Assembly: GCA_964020085.1 (NCBI GenBank)
Contig: OZ026601.1
Span: 8,673,835 to 8,737,834 of the forward strand
Direction: 5' to 3'
From: Micromussa lordhowensis
Lineage: Eukaryota; Cnidaria; Anthozoa; Scleractinia; Lobophylliidae
DNA length: 64,000 nt
The notes below the pieces were generated by a model. The model searched no databases and was not told the origin of the DNA. It saw only the letters and a list, made by a program, of their open reading frames with translations. Positions 38,870 through 53,895 of this stretch are shown piece after piece (position 1 is the first letter of the stretch; every line of letters begins with the position of its first letter). Position numbers and translations under genes: made by a program.

Positions 38870-41800
38870 CTGAAATAAACGAAAAATTAAGGTATTTTAT
38901 ATAATGTCACAAGCAAAAGGGAGTGTTATAAGTAACATCATATACTAAAAAAAATTGTTCTGAAGAAATTAAAGGAAAGGATTGTTTAAAGAAATTTTGA
39001 AACACTGGTGCTCAAAATTGAGATTTTGTTCTCGATGCTTCAAACATTTGCGCCGGGCATAGAGAACTGCAACTCTTAGTTTGAATACTTGTTAAAGTGC
39101 AAAAAACTAAAAGAATAAAATAAGGCGATGTATATTAAGCCTTATAGTGTCGCACGATATCAATACAATCGATCATTTTTCCTTGTTGCCGAATTCCGCA
39201 GCCCTTGACCAACCCGCCTCCCCAGTCCACCCCCGATTTGAATAGGGTAAAGGTATATGCTCGTTAGCAATGCTCCGGTTTGATTCGAATGTCATTAATA
39301 CTATTATCTTACCTACAAGTAGGCCAATGACCAAAGTATTTGCTCCAAATATCAAAATCTTGAATAAACCAGCGTCCACGTTCGTGTTGACAGATGGTGA
39401 TATGTTTTCCGCGGGAATTCTACTCACAGCTCCAACACCAAGGTTGAAGACAGTGACAGCAAGGGACGTGGCCATTAATCTGTTCTCGCTCACGTCTCGT
39501 ATGGGTTTGATCCATGAGAATAGCATTCCGTACATCCCAGCGATGACCCATGCCAAACCAATATAGGACCTGCTCTCTTGTCCTACAAGAATCAGCCCAG
39601 ATGTCAGGATCACTTTACGAGACGTTTCAACTAATTCCCAATACCAAGCGCGTTGCTCGTAGTTTTCAAAAAGAAAACGCAATCCAGAAATGATTTCCAC
39701 GCCGGAGCTCGGCGCCTGAAGTTCATCAGTGTTCATAGTAGCTATCATTGCTCTTTCCTTCCTCCAAAGCACAATGAATGAGGAGACCGGGAGTGCAATG
39801 ATGTAGGTAGCAGAGATATAGGCCACAATAAGCCAATGATTATAATTTGTACCTTGGCATTTTATGCTGTAATCCGCTCTCATGTAGTTGAGACACATTT
39901 CGTCTTCATCGTCACGGCAAAGTTTCTGGCAGGCTATTGGTAGGACCCTGGCTGTCTGGGCAAACGTACTGAGGTAAGTCGCATACAAGAAAAAGAACAA
40001 ATTTCTGTAGACGAGCTCTTTAATTTCTGAGATTTTTCTTGACTTATCACCGTTCTCTAGGTTTCGATTCGATACGATCATTGCTTTACGCACTCCGTAA
40101 ACGGCAACAGAAACACCAATGACAGCAGCATTTATTGCCATAATCGCAAGCAAACTTCCAAAGGCATTCACTTGTAACGAGGTGACTAGGCAACCCATCG
40201 GTACAATCTGAAGTACATCCATCTGGAGTATTCCTGAATATTTCGCTATTACTTGCAAAGAGTCTGGCCATTTTATGTACGAGAAGGCTTGCAGTAAACC
40301 ATGAGTGACCTGATAGAAGCCAATAAGGATCTTAAGTTTTGAAAAAAACATGTCTATCACAGGATATTTCCCTCCTTTCCTTTTTTCTCCCTTGCTTGTC
40401 CACAGTGAAACTAAAGTTATTATAATTGCACTAGCTGCAATGATCGACAGCTGTCCCACCATCCACTTCTTTGAAGGACAGTGTACGCACTTTTGTAACT
40501 GCTTATAGTATCCTGAGCTGCAAACTTGACAGAGTGGACCTTCGTAACCATTTTCACACGGGGAATCCAAACCACCCTTGCAAGACTCTGCTCTTGGACA
40601 CCTGTAAGATGTTGGGATCGGAAAAGGGTACTGAACGCTGGAAGCATCCAATGCTGGCGAAATTATTAGTAGATTCGCAATGAAATCTCTGTAGCGGTCT
40701 TTGCGTGTCTTGTTTCGCCATTCCCACCAATAACCAGATTTTAAAGAGGCGTAGTCATCTCTGCATTCCAGTCCTCCTACGCATTTGTGACATATCCCAA
40801 ACATATGGGTTCGATAAAATCCTTCCAAACATTTGCAGGCACGATGTCCAGCGAAGAAATCAGTTTCTGTTCCTGTTGAATATTGACAAAAGTTGCAAAA
40901 CGTTCTGTTTAGGGAAATTCCTTTACGATAGCTTCATTATAAATGAAAGTGTTCTCAATGGATAAAACTTAATACGACACCCACAGGGTGATATACTCGC
41001 ATTAGAACAGTTCACTTCGGTTGCGCAGCATTTAATTTAGGTATCCGTCAAATTAAATCTTTAACGGAACAAAACGCCTCTTAAAAATGGTCGCTAAATC
41101 TATTTTTCCTACTCTTTTAAATCCAGTACTCCCGAATTCTCTTTTCCTATTAATAAACTGAACATCTTCAATATAGTTATCAGTTTCCTTTAGAACATGC
41201 CTGAACATGAGAATGCATTTCTTTTGTCGCGCAGTTTCTTCTTTCGCATTCTGGAGAAAGCTCCCATATATGTGGCACATAATGTGATCATCGTGTCCTT
41301 TCTATGCTATTTTCTTATGGTAGTTTGTGAGGTTTAAAAGTGATGGTTATGATTTCAGGACATTTTTCTTCGAACACTGTCAAAATAACTGCGGTTCTTA
41401 ATTCCGTACGTAATATTTCGAGAAGTTCAATTTATATTCTGCCATTTACGCTGTTTAGAAAATGCCACTTATATACACTGTAGAGCGACTTTGACCGATT
41501 AAGTCACCCACCTCTGTATGTATTGGGCGTAAAATCGAAGTAGGTGGTTGTAAAAATTTCTGCACCAGGAGGTAGGAATAAATTACAGTTTTTTCGATTC
41601 ATGGCCGATAATAAAACGAAATTTGTCCCGCATGTCAGAATGTCATGTCTCAAAAGTCAATTTCAACTGTCGTGGAGTAAAAGTTAAAACATTAAAATTT
41701 CCGCCGATGGTTCAATTTACAGTTGGTGAGGGGGTGTTAGAGAGTTGCGGCTGACAGAAGGGATAGGGCACGTCCCCTCCCCCCAGGTTTTACGGTTAGG

Positions 41801-44131
41801 GAACATCAGAGTACAGGAAAGAAGAAAATAAAAGAATGTCATTTTTGAGAAATTTCGTAAAATTTCTGGATATATTTTAGGGCCAGTAATGAATAATTAT
41901 GCAAGGATAGATCAAGACTCAGTGATGACATCTTGGGTAATAATAAGGGGAAAATGCTGTGAGCAATCACTTTCAAGCTTTCACTTTAGCGAAGATACTA
42001 GAATTGCGATTGTTACCTTCTGGAAAGGACTTGCAATCTTGCTTTGATGTCCCTGGCGTTTTGTCAAACTGAACAAAAGATCCATTAGGGCATTTCTTGC
42101 AGCTTTCTCCAACGTAACCGACATCATCAGAGTAAAATCCTCCTGCAAAGAGAGTTATATTCTCAATATAACTGAACACTATCCAAAACATGTTCAACGA
42201 CGATGGATAATTACAAGAATTCTTGGGTATAGAACAACGGAGATCCATTTGACAGATTACCTGTCAAATGCAAATGATTGTCCAAAAAAATCAAACATAG
42301 TGCGGTGAGGCTTGAAAAAATAGAATTTTAGGTTTTTAAAATAAAGAGTATTTTTGCACCGAGGATTTCTTCATATTTCATCAAGGATTTCTTCATATTT
42401 CATTTACGGCGATCTCCGCGGCCGTGTTTGTTTAGTTTATTCCCTTCGTTCAAATGTGTTTGTTTAGTTTTATTCAGCTACTACAAAACTCCTGAGAAAA
42501 GAACTAAGTTGGCGCTAATTTAACACAATTGAAGGAAGATATTATCTCAAAATAATTGGCTTGTTTTTGTCGCCTTTTTTTATTTACAACTTTCATTCTT
42601 CTTTCACTGCGCTGTATTATTTGTCGCGCGCGTAGAAATCATCTGATTTCTTGTTGTAGTTACAAAGCACCTGCCTGTCTCGCCTACATAACTTCTATAC
42701 TATATTAGTAGAATCCTACTAGTATACTAATGCAAATGCTGCAATCTGATTGGCTGAGCTACTCGTATAATATCAGCCATTAGAGTAATGTTGGCCGCCG
42801 GTCGTCCAAGAAATGCGATGTTTTTATAGTTTTTCCGAAGTTTTGGAAGGAATTTTAGATGTAAACGGGTAATTAAATTCCTGAGAAGACTAAAAGAAGC
42901 ACTTTTAAGGTTTCTTGACTTTAAAAACTTGAAAATATTGACAAAGCGGGTACGCGCGTAAACAACTGCAAATTTGCCAAGGACAGTTCGATACGTTCAA
43001 CTTTGTTTATGGGTAAAGTTCAATAATGCGTGGGAATATCATTGGAAACCGGTATTTGCGTTAATTTCAGTTAGAATTCTACTAAAAAAATTAAATTATT
43101 CGCTCTCAATTTCTATGAGGCGATAGTTGATTCGGCCTTCGGCCTCATCAACTATCACCTCATAGAAATCTCGAGCTCATAATCTAATTGTTAATTATGA
43201 CAGGCTTCAGAGTGCAGTAACTTGACTGTGGTCCACAAAAATGGCAACGTTTTATCGTTTCCCCGAGCGAAGACTAAAAAGAAGGACATTCGCGATTTCT
43301 TGAATTTAAAAACTCGAAATTGTTAAAATAAAATGGTGCGGAGAGCGATTACACAACTGCGATTTTTCTAAAGCACGAAGTTTTAATGTTAAAACGAGAG
43401 TTAATTTGAAACCATTATTTGAAGCAAATTTCAGTTCATATGAGAATTCTTCTTCGGCCTCTCATAGAAACCTCGATCTCGTAATCTAATTTATCTAATC
43501 TATAACTTTCAAGTGACACAGATACTCAGATAATCTCGCTTTGCACGAGATGAAAACGTGATGTATAATAGGGAAGAATTTAAAACTTACCTGCGGGGCA
43601 TTTTGTGCATCCCTCAGTTCCTCTGGTTAAAGTATTGGAAAATGTGCCCACGGGACATGGTAATAATGACGTCACGTCCTCGTTATCGTCATCTATTATT
43701 GTGAATCCAGAGGCCAAGAGAGCGAAATTAAGGTACTGACCATCATCGGAAAAGGGGTATGGAATGCGAATAGCTTCTGTTTGGGAATTTACAGGATTCC
43801 TAGGAGATGATAACTTGCTAGTTTACAAAAGTAATAAAGTCTAGTTCACACTAGCAACATAACGACTTAGGACATATGACATAAGACCAGGTGAAAAATG
43901 GAGAAGACACTTGTCCCAATTGCGTTTATTCATACTTTGCGGTTATTCATACTTTTGCCATACAATATTGGATAGCATCAAACCGCTCTGGCAAATGCTT
44001 CTTTACCTATCCGAGCTGTCAATATTTATTGCTTGGCAACAGTCAATGGTTGCTCAGTCGCCGCCATTTTGAAAATAGTCAGTACTGGTGAGGGACGGGG
44101 TTCTTATATGTATGGGTTAATGATCAAGTGT

Positions 44132-44164
<33 letters not shown>

Positions 44165-47100
44165 TTTTCGCGTGTTTATGGACCGAGACGGAGTCAAGGT
44201 CCATAAACACGCAAAAAAAGAACGAGGCCAATATCAAGCCATCTTGACCGAACCAGCTTGGTCAATAAAGGATTTATTATGTGGCTTTTGGGAAAATTTT
44301 TCGTGCGGGACAAGTACATGAAAAAACAAAATGAAATTTACTGACAGATGTATTGTGACTTGAGTTGACTGAGTCGTATTATATATCACTTTTGCAATTG
44401 TTCTGTTTTTTATCATTCTGAAAAAAAATAGAATGTCAATATCAGCTAAAGCGCGGTATGTTTGAACTTCACTTTATAGACTAAACATAGCATTTGTCTT
44501 CCATAAAGAATACGTCACATTTGAGAGTCTTGGACTCCGTAGCCAAGGAAGGAATCTAAGCTCAATATCTTCAGCTTCGTCCGGAGCAAGTATCTGTCAA
44601 AAAGATATAGCATAGAAACAATTTAAGGTGGCTCGATTTGTTTGTTCTGTTTTCCCTTGGATGAGGCATTTGAAAATGCATTTTTTTTATTAATGGGAAC
44701 ATCCAAGGTTGTTCTGCAACCCAATTTTAGTGACATATGACCAAAATGATGTTTCTCAGTAATTTAATAGCACCATGTATTTCCTTAGCAACCAGTCTGC
44801 TTCAAATTGACTTTCTCGTGCGACACCTTCGTCACCAGGTTGTAAAACTTCATTCGATACACACTCTGCCCCTCCCCATCCCTGTGCAATGTTAACAAAA
44901 CACTTTCATCTAACACAATTTTGCATTTTACCATTTTCTAACATTGAAAGGAGGAATGGGCGTGCTAACACTTAATCTATGGGTGTTACGGTTTTTTTCT
45001 TTTTCTTTCTCTTCTTTTTTCTTTTGCGCTTTTTCCCATACAATTAGTCCCTCGTTGTAGCTTAAAACCACTATAAATAACCACACCTCAATGACATGAA
45101 GGGTACGCTCCTTTTGGGATGAGCCGTGGGCGTCCTTACTACCGTTACGCCTACGCTTGTGTTTGTGCCGCGAAAACCAAGCCTAAGGTAAAACTCTTCT
45201 GTTGGCCTTTAGAAAAACGGGTTTCCAAAGCTTAAATTATGGTTAAAAGTAGAATGACTGAAAAATAGTAAATCCTCTTATTAAAGTTATGGTCATATGT
45301 CACTTATAATATGGAGCAGTATTTATACCTAACAGTGTTCATTAAGCACGCTTCGAAGGCTTACCAGGAGAAGTTTGATCAAACATTGTTCGTATTTCGA
45401 AAACCAAACGAGCCTGATTTACCACCGAATGCCCAAATTCGGTCATAAATCCTTTTCATATTAGGTCGTTGGCTTGATAAGGTGGGATATCAGAACAGTA
45501 GACGACACTTTGGCTAATTGTGAATTTGGGTACGGTAAGACACAAATTGGACGTTGTAGCAGTAGAATTTTCATATATCAGAAGACAAAGACATTACTTG
45601 GAACGTGTTAACTTACATTTGCATTCCAGCTTCGATAATGACCCATCTGAATGCTTTTGGTTCGATTGTCCTTAGAGGATTATCCGAGAACATGCTTGAA
45701 TGTTAAAAGTATGTATGCAATGAGAATAACATTAAAATGTTCAAATCTCCAACAGCAAATATGGGTCAATTTTCCTACCCTAACACAACACCAAAATTTG
45801 CACAAAGCATTATGCCAATCAGCAACCTTTGTAAAAAATAGAAAAAGAAAGTTTCACTTGCACTCTAAGGACACGCTGCAAAATTTTGGTACAGTATGTT
45901 GTAAAGTGTAGACTGGGTAGCCACAGCCATAATTACGTACCTCTTACGTCGGCTACAGATGAAATACGTCATATTGTGCAGCAAATACACTCCTGGGATA
46001 CTTTATATAACAACAATCGGGTTTTTTTTAATGAAAAAAAAAAGATCACCACGTTTTTCCGTAATTTTATATTCCCCACAGTTTTTATTTGCATTTCTAA
46101 CTAAAATTCTTGGTTTTCACCAGCTCTTTTATTCAGTGTCAACCACATTTTATCGTTTTTACGTTATGGCTGATTACGATAACGATATTTTTTTAATCAA
46201 AGTTTCAACAGTTCTTGATAGCGCCAAAATTAAAAAAAAGAGACACGTGTAAAAGGTGTACATCCTCTTCGTGCACGAGTTGGTTTACAGTTCGATCACT
46301 TGAGCTTAGTCAGGGAACATACGATGTGTCCTAGGCTCTACCACATAAATATACATTGCAAAGGAAAGCTGTGCAAAGTTAGTAGTTCAGATTAAAAAAG
46401 TCCAATGCCATTTTACCGAAATACTCCATTTAAAACGACGCTTTAAGGCTTTGATGCGATTAAGACCCCATTCACACCAACTAAACTAGTTTAACTAAAT
46501 CAAATTTAGTTTTTCCAATTAGTCAATTACCCTTTGCAGTCATTTTCAGAAGACAAACTTCAAACCACCTTGCTAACATATTTTATTCAAACAGGTTTTT
46601 ACCTTATTAAGTTTTGGGGTGTGTATTCTATGGCATAGAATACACACCCCAAAACTTAAACATGTTTAACAGGTTGGTGTGAATGGGGTATAAGACTTCT
46701 CCCTTGAACTTTCGATAGTGCAACTGATCGCTGATACTCACAATACATGAGGTACCCCATCCCAGCTACCGCTTGGATTGTTGTTGTAGAAGGCTCCATG
46801 TGGGATCTTCACTAATCGATTGGCACCCAGGAAGCTACGAGTTGACAGTAAAAGCTAACTTGCTTATGACAATTATAATTCACCTAATTAATCTTTTCTA
46901 GCCTGCCGCCCTCCATTTATTTCTTATAGTATTCACTCGATACTGATGAAAATTGCATGGCATGTAAAGCATCCCAACCTGTTTACCTTAAGCTTAGCGA
47001 TATTCACATGTCAGTCATGATGTCACATGTTGCACTAATGACGCCATCTTGGATTGCAAAACACTTTTAGAAATGTCAAAATAGCTCCAACATTGATTTC

Positions 47101-50100
47101 AAAAAAAATTACCACAAAAATTCCCCATACAAAAAGGCAAATGATTTCGAATAAAATCACTGTAAATCCAAAATCTCACAAGAAGAGATCATTAAGTTTT
47201 AAAAACACTAAAACTCTCTGAATCACCGGTTGAAAACATGGTTACCAAAGAAACGCCAAGTCACTTGACCATATCGTGAATTGACGCATCAAAAAGTTTC
47301 GAGATAAACCTTAACAAAAGACTTGACGTTGAAGGGGTTTACAAAGCGTGAGGTCAAGATATACTAGGAAAATATCGGCTTGAGTTCTTCTCAATAGCTT
47401 GATAGAGGGTCCTGAAGGGGGGGTACCAATCCCATTTCCCAGCCCACTTTTTTTCCAAATCCCACTTCCCAGTGTTCAAATCCCATTCCCACTAGCGGAA
47501 TTAAAAAAAAATCCCAGTATTGTACATACCAGCACTTTTCTCTTTGCATCCGCATAATTACGACTTCTAAATACGACCCAACAATGACCCAAATATTCAC
47601 GAGGATTTGCCGAAGGCGATAAGATCCTTTTAGTTGTACTAAAACGTGCAAGTAGGGAAGTAATAGCGGTTATTTAGGTTACAAGTCTCTGCCACTTCAC
47701 ATTCCTGTCATTCCTGCTTGCAGGAAGTCTGTCATCCGCCTTGTAAGTGTTCTTATTCTTCCAAGCCTGGTTGGACGGATCATGCCCAGTGTTGTTTCAA
47801 GAGCGGTGTCTACCTCTTCTTCAGAGTCACTGACTGTCCACCTGTTCGTTGTTGGGAGACTTTGGTGGTAAACTGACACCCTCATTTGAATTAGGCGATT
47901 CATCACTTTCGCTTGGAACTCTTTCTTCGCCTTTCAGTGAATTCAGATTAACTGGTTTTAACATTTCCAATTGATCTTTAGTTCTTAGGACGAAGGAGGC
48001 TTTTCGTGAACTTCCCGCTTCAATGAAGTCGATGTAAAACACTTCTATAGCAAAATCTGCAAATCCTCTTCGTCTACTCGATTCCTCTATGCCACACATT
48101 CTACGAATGTTCTTTTCCATCTGGGTTGTTGAACAATCCAATGGTAAATCCAGTTTACAGTTCTCGGTGTGTATAACAACATTTTGAGTAGAAAAGTACT
48201 TAACTTCCACGACAACAGTCCGAGTCTTGCACGGCAACTCTCCTGCCGTTTCTTCCGCCATCTCCGCCATATTGCTTGTATCATAAAAATGCGCATACTC
48301 TGTAGACTTTTGGCTTTACACGCACCGCTGTACACAAATATCGTTGACCGCAAATTGAGGCCATTCGGGGGAAAATAGTAAACATGCGGGCTGAAAATGT
48401 TAAAAAAAGGCTAAAAATTGGCATGAACAAGGTACTTGAACAATTTGCGACGTTTCTCAACCCCAGAAAAGAAGTGATGTCTCTACTAGTCGTGGTTACA
48501 AAATATTTATCCCATTCCCATTTTTGACACTTTCTTCCCATTCCCAGTAACCAAATCCCAGTCCCAGTGACCTAAATCCCATTTTCCCAGGGCTAAAATA
48601 GGCCAATCCCAGTTCCCATTTTACCCCTTCAGGACCCTCTTGATATTCTTCTAGTACGGTCCGATTCCACGATCACGGAATGGAAACTAATACCCCGTAA
48701 ACTTCAGGTTTTCGGTTAAATCTGAAATCGGTTTGTGCATGTTCGCATGCCAGAAGGAACAAATAGCCCTTTTCACGGTTAACTTTGCTTATTTGCATTA
48801 CAATAAAATCTAGCATCCATGTGAGGCAATTTCGGGCTATTTTGCTGTTTTAACCCGAAATTGCCTCGCATCCACGTTGGATTACATTGTAATGCAAATG
48901 AGAAAAATTAACCGTGAAAAGGGCTATTACGTGATGAATTTAGTTTTACCACGTGACCAGCCGATGCCACGGTCTTTTCCCTCCCCTCCCAATCACTCAA
49001 GGAAAAGCCCTGGGAACGAGGCTGAAAGGAAAGCGGAAAGCGTAAGAAGGTTTTAGCTATGGCCACAGTTTTGGCTAAACTCGTGCCCCCCAAAACTTTC
49101 TCACGTAGTCCTTGCTTAAAAAGCTCAAAACAGAGATGATTTAAAATATATTAAACAACCAACAATAATCCCTCAATACGCTAGGAATTCCGTTTTCGAG
49201 GATCTTAATTTCTAAATCTCCAGAGGTGGCACGCCCCGGACTCCCCAGAGGAGTCCGTCCTCGACGTACAATTCCCCGAACTTCCCTTCACCAAATCCTG
49301 GATCACCCCAGAGACGTCATCCTCTTTCATACTCTAACAATACATAAAATACATCAAAATGTAACATGCATCATTCAAACTACGTACAGATTCATAACAT
49401 TAGTGATCCTTGCAAAGCTTTCGTTAGATATAAACGTTATCATGTTGTGTTGCAGCATCCTGAGAACCAAGTAGCAAAAGTTACCAGAGATGTTTAATTT
49501 ATTTTACGCCTGGTTCCTGCGCGAAAGCAGACTGTATGTTTTTAACAATTTCTCTAGTTCTCAAGAACATTTACGAATCAACTTTCTCAAACTCATTATG
49601 ATTCATCAAGTTCAAACAATGGGAGTCGTCACCGTGACGGTGTTTGGATACCCAGTCTTAATTAGCATAGATTTTGACGATTTTACTTCTCCGCTATGCC
49701 AAACACTGGAGACAGTGTTTCATCGGCTTTCCAAACACCTCGAATTTCGTCAAAAATACTCCGGTGCGCGTCGTATTTTCAACTCTGTTTGGATATCCCG
49801 ATGAAACACTGTCACTCGTGTTTGGTATATTACGTAGCGATATAAACGGAATTGTCAACGTTGGTTTCCAAGGTGGGCTTTGTTTTGTAACTTTCAAATC
49901 TTCTGAGATTTTCTTGCTCGTGAAGACTTGCTTGTTTACCGTGATCGATAAGCACCTTATGGAACGACACAGTCAAAAGCCCACTAATAATATAATCTTA
50001 ATGGACAATTTGCCATCTGAAAGAAATGCCGTGGAAAGTTCGAGTACCTTAATTTATTTATTTATTTAGAGGTGAATGTAAGAATCTCTAAGCTTGGTTA

Positions 50101-53100
50101 CTAAGCCGCGTCACATTTGCCATCTTGGCAAGAAACATAACGGACAGTTCCTCGGTGAAATTTTCATTTACGAAAGACATCACGCCTCCCGCTCCTACTT
50201 CAGGACATTTGAAAGAATGGGGAATTTTCAAACTGACTACTGTTTCCCTTAGATCTAGACCTATTTTTTTTCTAGAACTCGTATTCAAGATATTTGAGAA
50301 TCACAAACGCAGTGGTGTTGTACATTGCCAGCAGTTCAGATCGAGTGACTGAAATTAATGTTTCTACAAACTGGAGCTACTCATGTTTAGAAGATGAGTA
50401 CAACTGTGAATGAAGTCAACAACGATATAATAGGAATTTATTTTTATTTATTTTTCTTCGAGTTCCGTTTGTTTGTTTTGCTGTCTAACTCAATGAGTAA
50501 GTTGATTCACAATCGATTACTACGGCTCCATACGAGTATACAAACGAACATTTACGTCTGTTTTTCCTTTCTTTGGTCCGTTATTTTCTAGTTCACCTCT
50601 GGACATTGTACTAAAATAATTATACACCTCAGACTCCGTAAACATTGGTAAATAGTTATCCCGACTTCGTCTCAGTAAGTATTCGCCAATGTTCACTTCG
50701 CCCTCGGCGAATAATTTTTAAATATACTAATAACTCGTGTAACGGCGAGTTAATTTGTTAAAGAAGTTAGACCAAAAACTAAGTATATTAAAGCCGCTGT
50801 TTCGAAGATATCAATAGTTCATCGCAAAATAGAACTGCTTTTGACGCATGGAAGTTTTTTGTTACAGGAAGATGCATTCAATTCCTGAGTAACAAAGACA
50901 TATTAGTTTAAAAAGATGTTAAGATATATTATAGTCGAGATACTTGCAGATATCTGAGCTTTGGTGTACCACAGAACAGGCACTTTGACAAATACTGAAG
51001 TTTGTTGTAAGAAAAGTCTCTACAAATAGACAACAATCTTAAATTGGTATTCGTCTTCTCTAGGAAGTACACAAATTAAATGGACCTTACCCAATATAAA
51101 GGGGGTAGGTTTCTAAAAAAAGCTGTGGTGCTGCGTCGGTGGGGAGAATTACAAGATAACATGTCCTTTCATTCGCAACATTGAGAAAATATGGGGACCC
51201 AAGCGATCCATCAACACCACTGATCATTTCACCTGTTCTTCAGCTAATGTCATCCATTGCATAACTTGCAATCTTTGCAAAAAGGTTTACATCGGAGACG
51301 ACTAGGCGACCGAACACCTTCGTGACGAAGAGAAAGACGACAAAATGCGCATCTAAACCGGTCGCGAGACACTTCAATCTCCCCAATCATTCTAAGCAAC
51401 ATATGGCAGTCTGCGACCTTTCCTTACATCAAGGAAACAAGGAAAGCCGCAAAACTCTAGAACAAAAATTTATTTTTCAAATCGGCACTCTTAATCCTCA
51501 CGGTATCAGCGAACGCTTTTCATTCAACTTATTTATTCTGTTGTTTTTCACGTTACCATGCACCAACCAACATCGTAGCTCCATCTTTCTGTATATAAAC
51601 CGATTCGCTCCGACGAAGGGCTAACTCTCGAAACGTCAGCTTTCGAATCTCTTTACAATTCACATTATACACTCAATATAGCCTACGTAGCAAGCGTTCC
51701 CGTACGAAGTAGAGTTTTCTGCATTTGCATGAGCGCGAGAATTAGGAAGAAGTCAAAAGATGTGTTTTGGAAGAGCGTCACGGGAAAGGAAGAAACACTT
51801 GCCAGTGGACTCGTTCTGATACTCTCTCTGTTACGCAACACTACGCACTCGGGAGAGAGGGTCCTGGACACTCTCTCCCGAGAGCGTAACAACTTTGAAA
51901 AAATATTTATATCCCTTTGCTATTGATTTTGAGCCAACATTCAATATCCTTTTGCGATTTAACGCCAGTCCGCTTAAGTTCCCGTTCTAAAGATGGCGTC
52001 TTTTAGCAAACAACGCCCAAGACCAGATCACAACAGTAACTCGTCAAATATTCTCTTTATATTACCAAAGGGCTGTGGTGCAATTTTAACCACGACCTCT
52101 TTATCATCAAAGCAGAAGCTTTAGATAACTCAGGAGAATCATGCTTATTGACAGCAACCAAGAGGCCCAGTGGGACCACCATACCATAATTACAATAATT
52201 GACAACTTTTTAACTTGAGTTTTCACCTTATATTTCATTTAATCATAGGAAGAGAACCAATGCTAGCTCGATCTTGTATGGAGAGTGCTTCGGCAAACTT
52301 ACAGTGAATACAGCTCTCCTTGGTTGGCAAACACATCTTCTGGTAGAGACGTAATCGCATTTGAAGACAAGTCTCTATGATAATACATAATACAACAAGA
52401 ATAAGTCTGATGATAATATCAAATAGCGTTTTAGATTTTTAAATGTACTATGAAATATTCTGCATTGTTGCATTGTTACTATCAATCTGACAGACATGTA
52501 GAGATTTAATTGCGTTTAAAGACAAATCTCTGTGAAAATCGACAGCGTATTGCTTGAAATTACAATAATCAGTGACAACTTTTTGAATTGAGTTCTCACA
52601 AACTATTTCGTTTCATCATAACGAGAGAACCAGTACAAATGTCGGGTGCTTCGACTAACTTACAGTATCGACAACTTGCTCTGGTTGGCAAACATTCTGT
52701 CTGGTAGAGACCCAATAGCATTTGAAGAGAAGTATCTATGGTAATACATAATACAATAAGAATAAGTGTAATGATAATATCTCTGTGAAAACAAATAAAT
52801 CTCTGTGAAAATCGGTAACTCACTGTGTGAAGTAAAATAATTAACGACTTTTGGAATTGAGTTCTCACCAAACATTTTGTTTTATCATAACGAGAGAGCT
52901 TGCTAGCTCGGTTTTGAGTGTAGAGTGCTTGGACTAACTTACAGTGAATACAACTGACCAAGCTTGGCAAACACGTTTTGTGGTAGAGACGCAATAGCAT
53001 TTGAAGACAAGTCTCTGCGATAATACATAATACAATAAAAATAATGGTAATGCCAATATCTATCAGCGTTCTAGATTAAATAGTTTACATCATTACGTTT

Positions 53101-53858
53101 TCTTTCTTCCACCGTTACTTTTCTTGTGCTTCTTGCGTTTTTGTTGTTGTTTTTTTACATCAACGTAACCCATTGAAAGTGCCTTATATTGCTAATTATT
53201 TCGTTGATTAATAAGACTATAAACCCATGCAAGGTTCTTAAAGCAGTAGTTAGTTTAACTCGTAGATCAAACAGATTTCTTTGAGTGCAAAATATCGTGA
53301 CAGGATAACGTTTAAATTAGCGCTAAATACACAACTATGTTAAATTAGGTTTACTAATAATTAATTGTATACACTGTGGAGCTACCATTTTCGGTTTTCA
53401 GTGTAAAAAATTTAAAGCAGTTTGTCTGACCGTCTTGGCATAAGCAAATTGATCAGACTAACTTTGCTAGTTATACACAACAAGAGCTCCATCGCGATTT
53501 TGTAGATTGCCAGGCTGCAATCAACATAAGTCGTTGCGGGCAGACCCTCCATCCGCAGCATTTACGGATCAGCAGAAACTACGGATCTCCCGAGTGTAAC
53601 TGTTTAACTAATTATATCTTTCCGATATCAAGGCCAAGCCCACTTAGCCTTTGCATGGAGTTTTTTTTATATGCATGTATCAATTGATTGACGTGGTTAT
53701 TTGGCTGCGATTGTCATGTTCAATGCGAAATGATACGTTCAAACGGAGATCGTGTCTGCCAAGAGAAGATACTCTTTTTGGCACTTGATTCATAAAGTTA
53801 ACATTTATTTCCAATGAAGCTGTGCATCTAAAGTATGACCATGTGTATAAAGGGGGCA

Positions 53859-53895
<37 letters not shown>

